Below, one piece after another: positions 1 to 12,300 of a DNA stretch of 64,000 nt. The stretch's first letter is position 1; each line of letters starts with the position of its first letter. The notes below the pieces were generated by a model. That model did no database searches. It had not been told where the DNA came from and worked only from the letters and a program-made list of their open reading frames with translations. This DNA is from Ischnura elegans (Eukaryota; Arthropoda; Insecta; Odonata; Coenagrionidae), in the NCBI RefSeq assembly GCF_921293095.1, contig NC_060254.1:111500917-111564916 (forward strand), in the 5' to 3' direction. The position numbers and the translations under genes are program-made.

Positions 1-386
1 GGAACTTGCTCAAAATTTCAGGACTTCAAATTTAACTAACAGGAATATTGCTGTTTTTACATTAACTAAATGGTAATTCAAAAATTTACGGACTTATTAA
101 AAGACCCTCGCATGAAATGCAAATATATAAGCGGTTTAATTCCACAATGTTCCCTCGAATGAGTTTAAATAATAACTATTCTATTATCCTTGTTGCTTAA
201 ATCGTATTTTTTGGGGCCGATTCGAAATGTGACAAGGCTATCTTCACTACCGGGATTCTTGATTTCGTAAAACATTCGATAGCAACTTCATGGCAAACGT
301 CGTTAATATTGGCGATTTTTGGCGTTTTCCAGTGGATTATTATTGCAAAAACATCGATTTCTATGCTCTCAAAGTATATTTCGCAC
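1..386. other. Gene-free; left copy of a dispersed repeat
   Basis: No gene seen. Roughly 145-388 matches 11290-11556 in the same orientation (shared landmarks: CTCGAATGAGTT, AGCAACTTCATGGCAAACGT, CAAAGTATATTTCGCACAT), with several small gaps. This is a diverged interspersed repeat of unknown class. Confidence 0.6.
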
Positions 387-1280
387 ATTCCTTAGTCTCA
401 TGTCCAGTTTCCTTCGTGACAGATCCCAAAGAGTAACACTCGCTGGTATCTCATCTCCCTGGTCTAACGTTACCTACGGAGTGCCTCAAGGTAGCGTTCT
501 TGGACCTTACCTCTTCAACCTATTCCTTCATGTCCTCGCCCCCATTGTCCGTTCTTTCCAAGCCAATATCTGACTACATGCTGATGATTACAGACTATTT
601 AAAAACATAAATAATCTCAGAGACTAATAGAAACAATAATAAAATAATAATAATAATTCCCATATCCCTTAATAATTATATTTTTGTGGAATTGTAACGT
701 TCTATTGTTCTATTGTTATTATATTTCATGTATCTCTAATTTAATACGAGTAAAGGCTTCGAATTGATAAATTTGTATGAAACTCCGAAACTCAATATCT
801 TGGTAATATTAAGTATGGCATTTGTCTTGGTTATGGCTGTGTTATTCATGTGCTACAGGATGCCGTAAAAAAGTCCACTGAGTGGTGCAGTCTCTGGAGG
901 CTGAAACTAAACTTATAAAAGTGCACCACAATGACAATATCTGCGATGAAAACTCCTATCCATTTTGATTATGTAATTGATTCATTGCTTCTTAATCGTG
1001 TGTCATCCATGAAAGATTGGAATTATTGTGGATCGCAAACTTTTGTTCTCTGAACACATTCATGCGATCAAATCAAAAGCCATGTCACTTTTAGGTCTAC
1101 TCTGAAGGCTATAAACGCGGTTATAACATTACATAATCCCTCAGACGCATTTATCCTTCCCCTCAAAGGTGCACTATGCAAATTTCTGAAAGAAAATGAG
1201 CTTACCTGAAAACCACCTTTACCTTAGAATTACAACACAGCATAGAACAGCTTACAGGAAATCAGAAAGAATGACTGAGA
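387..1280 (+). pseudogene. Degenerate non-LTR retrotransposon RT fragment (LINE family 3)
   Basis: Translated pieces FLRDRSQRVTLAG and YGVPQGSVLGPYLFNLF (RT motif B), then HADD after a stop at about 570 (motif C), followed by a gap. At 860-940 come a TEWCSLWRLKLNL-like segment and at about 1010-1100 IVDRKLLFSEHIHAIKSKA. These are RT regions in LINE order on the plus strand with stops and frameshifts. An insert-like block at about 655-840 interrupts it and recurs at 1467-1668. Confidence 0.65.
655..840 (+). repeat. Dispersed repeat copy 1 (LINE tail-like block)
   Basis: Shares with 1467-1668 the run starting AATTCCCATATCCCTTAATA, then GTGGAATTGTAACGTTCTAT, and an end with AACTCAATATCTTGGTAATA and a GGCNTTTGTCTTGGT stretch. 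Same orientation, roughly 90% alike with indels. Class unknown. Confidence 0.6.
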
Positions 1281-1466
1281 GGAAAGTAAACCTGTCTCCG
1301 TCAATTAACTGCAACGTTTGGTAGTGCTTTGGAAAAGTTGTAATCTTCTTTTAGTATATGTCCCTACTTTCATTGATTTAAACTTAAAAAATATATTTAT
1401 TTTCATTCTGAAATAACAATTTCATTTTCTTACTTCTTAATGACTGGTTAAGAAACTTCTGCCATA

Positions 1467-1668
1467 ATTCCCTTATCCCTTAATAATTATATTTTTGTGG
1501 AATTGTAACGTTCTATTGTTATTATAATTCATGTATCTCTAATTTAATATAAGTAAAGGCTTGGTAAATATAAGTAAAATACGAAAAAAATAAGTAAATG
1601 GATAAATATATGTGAAACTCAATATCTTGGTAATATTACGTATGGCTTTTGTCTTGGTAATGGCTGAG
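1467..1668 (+). repeat. Dispersed repeat copy 2 (LINE tail-like block)
   Basis: Second copy of the block at 655-840, with a short extra AAGTAAAATACGAAA-type stretch in the middle. It follows the LINE debris directly and may be that element's 3' tail. Confidence 0.6.
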
Positions 1669-3027
1669 TGCATTCGGGTACTCTAGGCTTCATTTGTGCG
1701 CTCAGGTAACAAAGGGTGAGATTACATGTGGCACGATCATGAAGCTAGGTTGCGTCAAGAGTGTTGTGGGAAGCTCTTCGGATGAGAAAGTAAAATAATG
1801 AACCATGGATATTCATTCAATCACTCAATATGAAACGTTATTTTTCGCGAGTCAGTAGGTTAAATAAGAATAAAAGAGAAAACAGTTAAATAGATAAATT
1901 AAATTAAGATCGGTATTTGAAATAATGATACAAATATCGATAGTTAACTACGCACCGGCAATTTTACTTCCGTAAACCTTCGAATCGTGCTTACAAACTT
2001 GTTGCCAATTACCTACTGTTAGAAGCACTCTCACATAATTCACTTTGACCTAATTTCTGATGAGGTTTCCCGTCGATTTCTCTTTATTGTGAATGAGGCA
2101 ACACAACAAAAAAGCTCCAGTTCAACATTAAAACTTAGTGTCGTGGCATGTAGGTATAGTCCAACATAATTAGCACGGTCAATCATTGAAGCATTCACCT
2201 TCGGGATATTATTTGAAGAAACCTTCACGAAACCTGATTCCATGATATGCACTTAAACGTATTTCTCTTTACACAGATCATATCCAGTAACGTTTTCCAA
2301 TTCACACGTAGTTCATCGTATCATCGGATCATGTACCTTGCACGCTGATGAGATAGAAGAATGACGTCACATACCGAGGAGGAACTGCATTCCAAACGCG
2401 CAAATTCTCTATTCCAAAAAGAAGGCAGCACTAGGTTACCATGGTAACTTTTGAACGTGCAAACGCGCCGTCGCCGTTCCGATCGATGTCGATACGTGAG
2501 TAGTGTAAACGGAGTAATGTGACTAGTTGAATATAAAATGTGCTTGCCATGATAAATCTTGTGTTCACCTGCTACTCGAATCAAAAAGTAAGTGATTATC
2601 CTGAGTGAAGACAACAATATCTTGCAGTTACCAATCATTACTTAATATTCAGTAATTGTGTTCTCTTTCAAAGAAATACATAAAATTCTGATAATTTTTC
2701 CATTGATTTTAGAAAAGAAACACAGTAAAATACAAGTATACATAATTGATGAAAATGATTATGCATGATTTCAAAAGTTTGCAATTTCAACGGGCATCTG
2801 CTTTTTATTCCATACGTATTTCACAGAAGAGAATAATTAGAGAAGAACAAGTTTCAACTGGTTCAAGTACGATAATAATACTTATCTCTTGATTTAGTGA
2901 TCGCTCTAGTGAAATTTTCAATGCTGAGTTTCTTTCAGGCCATGGAAAGAAACTTAATCATAAGGATAACTCCTCTCACAAATATTCCATTACTATGATA
3001 ATGAATCACATCGCACATGGAAAAAAA
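1669..3027. other. Region downstream of amd, no other gene recognised
   Basis: Contains the candidate poly(A) signal at 2804. A 105-codon minus-strand open frame at 2321-2638 has no recognised motif. Otherwise AT-rich sequence with nothing supportable. Confidence 0.5.
2804..2809 (-). terminator. Candidate poly(A) signal AATAAA for amd
   Basis: TTTATT on the plus strand reads AATAAA on the gene strand about 220 bases after the stop codon, giving a plausible short 3' UTR. No transcript evidence is available. Confidence 0.4.
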
Positions 3028-3312
3028 TCAATTTGCTCCATTGATGGGAATCATTTTGCCATTTTGTAAACTCTCCCAAACATTGTCTTTCAAAAATGCG
3101 TTGTCTGCCTTGATTTTCTGTCCGTCAGCAATTATTTGATCAGTTTGATCGCATATCTCCTTCCAAGCATACTGGAGATCTCTCTCTTCAGTAAATCTGC
3201 TGCAAACAACAAATCGAATCATGTAGATCCCGTGGTAGGTCCCTGGTATCACATAAATTTTGCCACTCCGAAAAAGAGCCTCTTGTAGTTTTTTGGTGAA
3301 AGATTCTGGACC
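3028..3312 (-). CDS. amd: amd exon 11 (residues 416-509 and stop)
   Basis: Encodes [49 protein letters not shown] and a hydrophilic tail ending INGAN before TGA. The tail of about 40 residues after AWKEI is longer than in dopa decarboxylase, as in AMD proteins. Acceptor ttttcag, phase 0. Confidence 0.95.
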   Translation of the reverse strand, partial: GPESFTKKLQEALFRSGKIYVIPGTYHGIYMIRFVVCSRFTEERDLQYAWKEICDQTDQIIADGQKIKADNAFLKDNVWESLQNGKMIPINGAN

Positions 3313-6300
3313 CTGAAAAAGAAAATAGCCATCAAATCAATGCAGCAATTAATCATCATTGTCTAATGACCTGACAACGATGATGGTGACAAGGTACATA
3401 GTAAATATATATTGGTTTATTTATATATACTGAAATACATGATCCACTGACATATGCACTGAAATGTAGCACAAGGAATTTACCTTCACCCTGAAGCAAA
3501 CAAGTCCTAAGCTTGCATTAAGAACTAGAATCAGAACTAGAAATCTAGGATCAGCTGTAACCATTTTTTCAAATGCTTGAGCAAGTGCAACTTGCTTCCG
3601 GATATGTTTCCGTAATCCACTAGCTCCGTACAGCCTCAATACAAACCAAAGCTTCATGGACCTAAACCTGCGCCCCAGAGCTATCTGCCAGTTCTGAAAT
3701 GACAACATTTCATTTTTAGACACTTATGCGTGAATTAACAAAATGTCTGTGACAGAAATTAATACACAATAACCTTAACCTAACATATATTTGCAACAAC
3801 GAGGTTATGAAATGTTATACATAAACGAAATGAAGAGGTGATAATCAAAAGAATAAAAACTATCATTATTTTCATTTACTAGGAACTCTTTTGTATAGCG
3901 ATCTTAATAAAATACACTATATGCTGATAAAAACCAAATATTTACTGCCCTTATCCATTATTTACCTAAAAATAACCATTTTTACATGAATATCAGGCAA
4001 TCCCTGAGAGTATGCCCCTAAGATTCAGGACACCAAAAATGAAATGTTATTTTTCTAATCATTAATGATACATAATAGCGAATCGAATATGAGTGTAAAA
4101 CTGGAAGATGAACAATTTTTTATAAAGTGCAGCAGAAGAATATATATCGCATTAGATTTTTGGAAATATGGCTAATGAAATAGTCAAACAACTTCACATC
4201 ATACATCCATAAAGGCATCTTTTCCACGTCAACAAAAGATAAAGTATAAATTATTTTAGTATGTAAGTACTTACTCGATAATCAGGAGCAACTCCCTGCT
4301 TCTGATGTTTCAAGTAGATGCGATCGACACTGAAGGCATCGACCAGGTCGTTGGCATTTTTTAACCTGAAGAATTCAACAAAGATATTTCAATTATTTTG
4401 AAAACTAGCGGATGAAGACCAGAGATAAAAATTAATACCAGAGCCAATCCTTAGAATTCCTCTTTTGAAATTCGGTCGTTTTTAATTGAGCATCATTAAG
4501 ATATAAATAAAATAATTTTTTTGAAGAATAAGAACTAGTTTTTCCCCTTTTTCCATCTTAGCCCTTGACTGGGCGCGCCCCCTTCCTACACAGCACATTC
4601 AATGCGGATGATATTTTCACCGAAACCTCCAGTGACGGATGGGTGATTTTCCTTCATAACGGTGGTCTTGGAAGTAATACAACAGAATTTGCAATTTTTT
4701 TTGTTTCTATTCCAAGCAATTTGTAAAAAACCCTAATGACATACATGTATGCCACCCGTCACCAGTAATTGACAATTCACGCAACCCGCATTACACACAT
4801 GCAATTTTACTTGTATGAGGGAGCGAACTTTTCATATTTCCGTTAATAATACTTCTTCTACCATTGATTCCTTAGGTTAATGGCGGAAATATCTTGGAAT
4901 TAGTCTTTACGTGTATTTTTTTGTTTCAACGGCCGTAGATTTAATTTTTTCAAGTCACAGAAGTAGAACACACAATGAACGGCAAGAAAAATATAAATTT
5001 ATGGGATAAACATTTTTTTTTAATCTATGTTACCTCAGAGTTATTGCAAAATTGAAACATTTCAGTAAAAATTCTCAGAAATGTTTATGATATATTTGAA
5101 AGCAAGGCCTTAGACAGAGCCCTGGTTGACCTTCACATTCTGGGCAAATTGCAGTCAGTCCTACGGATGCCTTCACGGTTAGCGGAGAAATGAAGAGCCT
5201 GCATCATTCCTAAAAACCTATCACGGCATATTTTCTCCCGAATATCGGTACTCACACTAATTCTGAACTCCAATCGTTAGAAATCGTGTTAACCCTAATT
5301 GCACCCATGTGGAGAAGAAGGCCCAGCCAAGTTTCCAGTTCTCCCTGTCCAACAGCTTTCAATCCATTATGTCCTTAGTGAAGGCCCTTAGTGAAGGCCC
5401 TTGGTGAAGGATTTCGGAGGAAAATGCTTTCTGCATTTTTCTCCGTCTATGAGAGGATTATTTCAAAGAAAATATCATTTGCAAGTTGAAATAATCTCTG
5501 GGAGTGCCGCTGGTAGGGAGGGACTCCAACCTTGAGCCTTAAAAATTATCCAGCAAAATAGTACAATTTGTGTAATGGAGTGTTGCATATGTGATTAATA
5601 CCTTAGTTTTTATGAAAATTAAGACTATCTGTACCTAACACTAGAACGTATTAATGACCTACAAAACGAAAACACCATAATGATCAGAGGACAAGTAATT
5701 GATGCGGAGCAATGACTGAGAAAATATGCCGTAAAATTAGAAATGAAGAAAACCCAAATTATGTAAAAAAAACGTAATTTGCAATAATTATTTTAAAATT
5801 ATTAATAAAGTATAAAATACGACCTTTTGGACCGCATGGAAACATTTTGGAATAAAATAGTAAGTTTTGAGACGGGAATACACGTTATTAACAAAAACTA
5901 AGTCTGATAATAATTTTTGTGGTTGCACATAAGATATAAATAAATTAAAAAATAAGATAAAAATACTAATTCAAGGGAATAAATAATGGTTAAATGCCAT
6001 ATTGCTTAAAATACCTCTGAGTCTATTCTTTTCCGCAATTTCGTTTACAAAGCTAAGGAAACAAATAAACGACTAAAAAAATACAGACCAATACTGTAGA
6101 TAATGTAATGCAGTGTTGCATACGCCATTAATATGTTATTTTTTTATGAAAAGGAAGAAAATCTGTAACTAACTCAACACGTATGAATAACTCAGACAAT
6201 GAAATAAAATCGAAATGAATAGAGGATTGGTAATTGACCTAGGGAAACGAATAAGAAAATATGCCTTAAAAGTAGGAAAAAGACTAAAAAAAAAATCACC

Positions 6301-9300
6301 CAGGATAAACGTAATTTGCATTAATAAAAAATGTTCCTAGCAAAAGAAATTTAAATATGACATCATTAACTGAAGCACCGCACTAAGATCATTTTTTTAT
6401 AATGTAGTGGGTATGAAACGAGGATAAATATCTTTAATAATAAAGTTAGTCTAATCATAATTTTTGTGATAGCACATAAAATATGAATAAATTAAAAATG
6501 AAGGTAAAAAAACAAATAAAAAAAATCCATATGTAAGACATGATTATGATATTTACGATAAGAATGATCAAAAAGAGACGAAGGAAATGAAAAGAAAAAT
6601 CTCAACCTGCCAAATTGTTCCAAAAACAGCAGTAAAGTAAACAAAAAAACACTAAAAATGAAGAAACACGTAGAACTAGAAACGGACACTTCCGTAATGG
6701 TGTAAGGTCAATCCTGAACTGCGGGAGGGTGAAAAAGTAACGCTAGGCGCGCTCGGAGCACCCTAGTGACCAGCGGAAAAACCTACTCCCGAAGACATAC
6801 ATTTATGTCATCCGCCTGAGTGGAAAAGCCCTCATGACATATATATATGTCATCCGCACTGAATGTGTTAAGTGGTCGCGTGGCGCACTTTGTGCGCCAT
6901 TGGTTTCAAAAGCGAAAAGTAAGTTTTATGTCAACAAACATCAAACTACTATTTATTTATTTTACAGGCCTTTTTTTAATTGCAATGTAACTTAAACATA
7001 TTAATTTATGAATTTTATTATTATACAAAGTATTTTTGAGGACATAATTATTCTTAATAGAAAACAAACCTATTCACTGATGCACGAATACAAGGATCAA
7101 GAACTTTGCTATTTCCTTGTATTCGTGCTATTATGGATTTCCACCAAGTTACGCCCTCTACGATTAATTCTATTCACTGATGGTTCCGTTGCTTTCAATA
7201 CAGTCAATGCAAGTATAAAAAATGATTTTTGCAAGTAAATTTTGCGCATTTCAACGTGGTGTTATTATTTTTACTCCGACCACACTTCATGCAGCGTCCT
7301 CTTTCTTTCCCTCCTTCTTCCCGCACGCGTTTCCTTTTCCCCGCTTCGCCCTCTTTCCCTCCTCTTTCACTTCTTTCACTTGAGAATCCTGAACATGCCT
7401 CGAAATTATATTTTTTAAGCTTGGCGGTAGATTCTGTTGCATTCTGTCTTTCAATTGATCTTTCACTAAACTCAACGCCAAATTCTTCAAAAATACTCTC
7501 CTGCACTTGCGTGGAGAATCTTTATTCGACAGATTATACAATACTAAGGAATTTATGCCAGCTAAGTTCAGCAAACCGAAAAACGGCGTCATTGGCCACC
7601 GTATGGATCTTCGGAAACGGAGAAGTTTCCACACATTTGATCTATGGTGTCAACACCTCCTTTGGTTTGGTTATAGTCCATAATTATTTCAGGTTTCTTG
7701 TTTTCAAGGCAAATACTATTATCATGATGCATCGTTGATTTTAAAAATCACAGCTCTATTTTTTTAGGCACGCATGACACTAACGTTGCACTTTTCTGAT
7801 GCCCAAAAATAGATGATTCTATTTTTCTATTTTTATTGGGAAGAAACTCAGATGGTATTTCCCTTTTATTTTTTCTGACGGCTCCAACGAAAGTGATGTT
7901 TTCTTTCAAAAGAGATAATGCCAGTGGATAGCTGGTATACCAATTATCGCAAGTCAGGTTTCTATTGGAACCTTTTAGGTATTCAATCAGCCTGTGAACA
8001 ATAGATGTTGTTGTCTACGCTATACGGTCTAGAGGACTGCTTTCCGCAATAAACTTCCAAGTTACAGGCATAAAATGTTTTAGCGTCAGCCAACACGAAT
8101 ACCTTCAATCCGTATCTAGCTGGTTTACTAGGTATGTACTTTATAAAACGACCTTTGATTGGCTCCAATTTTTCGTCAATTGTCAAAAATTCACCAGGTG
8201 GTGAATATGAATCTTTGCAGTTGTTGATGAATTTTTCAAGCACAGAACTTGTGCCAACTTGTCTGACTGTCTCCTTTCGTGTCTTGTTCTTTTATCATCA
8301 AATATCATACACGACAAACAAAAACAAAAATCTCTTGTATGACATAACAGCGCGACATATTTCTATACCTGTAACATCATCAGTCCAAGGTTCATGAAAG
8401 TTTGTATGATTAGATTTTTTTGATTCGAGTGAGATATAAAAGACCTATAACAGCTATAATTTCATTTTTATTTGTGTCTTTGATGTCTCCATCCATAGAA
8501 CACGCGTTACTGGACCGTTTCTCTTGAATTTTCTGATTAGTATGATGCAGTATTATTTCAATGATGTCGGAGTCAATAATTTTAGAAAAAGCTGCAAACT
8601 CATTTTTCACATTTTGGCCCCTCTTCTTGGCATTGGGAAACACTTTCACAATGTTGCATGCAGCAGTTCTACTAAACTTACTTTTACAAGGTTGTTTACT
8701 CCACATAGTCGCTTTATCCCTCCCCAAGTAAAATTCGCCATCCCTGTCAGCAGAATGATCCTCTTCTTCCGATGAAGCTTGTAATTCAGATTCTGAATTA
8801 TGTTGCTCTTCAAAATGTTGTTCATATTCTGAATCCGAATCACTGCTATCGATATCCATATCACAGTAGGAGGGTTTTATTCCACCGCTGTCATCGAGAG
8901 CACATAACACTGTGGAACGAGAGCTAAAACAACAAAATGTACGAGATATCATTATAAAGTGGCGTTATTTTAATGCCTCCTCCCATACACAACCGAAAAA
9001 AATAATATCATACCTACTTATGCCTCCAGAAGCGAGGAAATGATTTGCGATGAACCACACAATACGTCCTTCTGCTGACCCGATCCAAAACTGACAAAGG
9101 TATGGCGAATATTTAAATGTCTCAGCTAAGAGTTTACAATGTTCTACAATTTTGTGATATATATGCGTCCTATCTTTCTCAGTGCCGTGAAATACGACGG
9201 TGTTATAAATACATTGTATAAGAATGCCCAATCGGATATATGGCACACTAAATCCATCTATGACTATTAAGTCGGAGTTCTGGTACTTTTTACTCAAATG

Positions 9301-12300
9301 GCGCACTCACTCCGTGCGCCAGCGCGCCTACTTAAGGGTTAGTTAGTACTACCTACCACATGGCGGAACAGTCTGAGTTGACAAGGAGCCACTTGTGAGG
9401 ACTGAAATTGAATGAATCGGTGAATTCCAAACCAGCCATAAGATGACGGAATTCAGGACAAACAAAGGCAGCACCTATGAGAAAATGAATATGAGCAGAT
9501 GAATATTTGAATTTTCATGGCGATTGCCCGTATCTCAAAGATTTATTACTCAAATGAGAAATTTAAGGATATTGAGAAATGTGCACATCAAGTGTTACAC
9601 TTTCAAAACAGATTCGTAAGTGGTTAGGTGGCAAAAAAATTCAATATAAAAGGAGGTAATGGATGAGTTCAATCCAACTGAACCATAAAGACTTCTCATG
9701 GTATAGTGATTTGCAATTGTATTTATATTGCCACAGTAAATGACAGTCAGTCAAACTTGCAGCTTCAAGGATCAACACAATGAAACATTTACTGACAAAT
9801 CAAAATTGTAGTATTCAAAACATTACCTACTTATGTAGGCAAGTATGACTATTACACAGAAAAATTCATCATTTTCCCCTCTGAGAAATACCCACATAAT
9901 AACGCTAAATGCCCATGACACTGATGTCATCATAAGGTTGGATATGCTAACTGGTCCATTTTTATTCATATGACTGGTATATTGGGGTCATTGACAAATG
10001 GCAAAGACAGCTTTAGACTTTTTCATTTTACCAGCATATGCAGCATCCACGTGCAGCCATATATGTTTCTGAGAGCAAATCGGGCCCAGCTCAGTGAGGT
10101 TGTCGAAGGCACAGGTCACTGTGGTGCCTAATGTAGCGATTACCTGGAAGAAAAGTTTTTAAAATGTGCTATTTTAATTAACTCCTACAATATTCATAAT
10201 TGGATTCTTACTAGTCACTCAAGTGATGATGAAAATACCTCTGAATCTCAATTGAATATTTTTTTAAATATTTGGTAAATAAAACTCCACCATGCATTAA
10301 TATTTTAGTTAATTGAAATCGATACTCCTTCTTTTTTGTGAGCGATGTTTTTATCCATAGATTTATTATATCCAATTCGAAATTATTTTATAAAAAGAGA
10401 CCAACTTACTAATAGCTGCAAGCAAAGCCTGGTGAATGTAATGTGTCATAAAATCATTACTAATACATTATACACATTTTACAAAGCCACATTTGATTTA
10501 TCATTTACACCAAGTACATTTTGATTGCGCAGAGCAGGATACATCGGTTACTCGGGACGTGTATTGGTTCACTCACAATGCAAGGAATAAGTCCTTGGGC
10601 CTCGTCTCTCTCCACAGCTTCCATGAGGGTTGTGCCACGAAATGAGCACTTATCATCCGTGGGTAGAAGCCTCATTCGCATCGATCCCAAAATGCCAGCT
10701 TTTTCCACAGAGGAATTTGACTGATCTATTGATAAAAAATATTTTTGCTATTAGTATTATCGTTCTCAGAGAAAAAATGTTGCTTTCCAACTGCTTTGGA
10801 ACACTTTTGAAACACCAAAATCTGTTATGGAACTGCTGTGAAACTCATTTCCACTCATTTGTACCAAAAATTGAAAGCATGAAGAAATTTGTAACTCATT
10901 TGTAATCTCCCTTCGAACTCCTTTGTACAGAGTGTGTTCGTGTGGAAATGCTTCCTACACATCTGGAACTCCTTTTGAACGATTCGGCAGGGTTTCCAGG
11001 CGTCATCATTCGTATTGTAACTGCTGTGTACTGAAAAGATTCATGTGTAACTGCTTTTCATACGCTTGCAATTTCTGTTGAACGACTCCATGTGATTTAT
11101 AGACGTCATCATTTGTTTTGGAACTGCCTTCTACGTGCCGGAATACCATAGCCAAGCTCAGTCTGATTCGTTTGCTCGAGAAAACGAAAATTCTCTAATA
11201 TATGCAATAGAAATGCACATGTGAACGGAATATGACAGAAAGGTTGAAGAAACAATCATAAGTCAGATAATGGAGACGGAACTCCAAAATGTTCACTCGA
11301 ATGAGTTAAAATAATAATTATTCTATTTTCCTTGTTGCCTATCCTATTTAAGAATCGTATTTAAGAATTGCCTATCGTTTTGGAATGCGACAAGGTTATC
11401 TTCACTACGTACTAAGAATCTTGGTTGTGTAAAATAAGGTATTCAATAGCAACTTCATGGCAAACGTAGTTAATAATGGCGTTTTTTGGCATTTCCAAAT
11501 AGATAATTATTGTACAAACATTAAAGCCTATGCTTTCAAAGTATATTTCGCACATAAATGATGAATTGTATGGTATTTTTTCCAATTTTTTTCAATGCTT
11601 TCGTTCTTAAATATTTTCGGAAAACTATTATTCTGCATCGATTTATATACATAAAACATACCGGTCGATGTATTGTCTTCCCGATCCCCGGGCAATTGTT
11701 TATCTCCATTATTAGTTCCGTATAATTTTATGAATTTTTTCAACAAAACTGAATCCCTCCTTCAAAAATGTATTTCAATGCCGCGGTATTGCGACAAGGT
11801 ATCCGGAAAGGCCTTTTTTTGTATTTTGCGTGACGATTTTCAGGGAAAAAAATCCAGAAATGAAAGTATTTCACTCAGATGTGCTCACTGAATGATTCTC
11901 GTCAACCACGTATGACCGGAAATAAGCTCTCGATGTGGACTTTCTTGACCACCAAAGCCACTTACCCTATCCATACAATTGCACCAATTCCTTGTCAAGT
12001 TTGCCAAGCTGGAAGGACCTTTGCTTATGGCTAATTATGAAAATGCAACGGGCAGTTCCCAATGGAAATCCAAAGCAGTAAAAAATGTGCTACATATGAG
12101 TTAGAAAGGTGTACAAATGAGTTGATGACATGGTAGGACGCTATGACGACATGAAATGCTGTGTGCCGTGTTTCAATTCCAAAAATCTGTTCGAAAGCAC
12201 ATGCAAATCAGTGGCTACAAAGCAGATAGATGACAATTCCAAATGGCTTACACAGCAGAAATATTTTCCTGAGATCACCAATCTGAACAGCTCAATTTCT

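Larger units (their letters stand above)
4598..6868. mobile_element. Possible old TTAA-type element next to piggyBac, with internal direct repeats
   Basis: Its ends carry an imperfect 20-bp inverted repeat: CACATTCAATGCGGATGATA at 4598 and its counterpart (18 of 20) ending at 6868. Palindromic GACATAYATRTATGTC-like motifs followed by CATCCG occur near the right end, and one related motif (4738) lies near the left. The right end abuts TTAA at 6868-6871, the target of the younger piggyBac. No coding capacity seen. Boundaries are tentative. Confidence 0.35.

Noticed and set aside
2321..2638. 105-codon minus-strand frame downstream of amd
   Set aside because: Resembles no family I can name and has no supporting splice or promoter context. 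Possibly LINE-tail debris but not supportable.
7229..7738. 169-codon plus-strand frame
   Set aside because: Antisense shadow of the piggyBac transposase C-terminal region.
8965..9306. 113-codon minus-strand open frame between the piggyBac transposase start and the right terminus
   Set aside because: No recognisable motif, out of line with the transposase N-terminus, and it runs into the terminal inverted repeat. Treated as non-coding element sequence.
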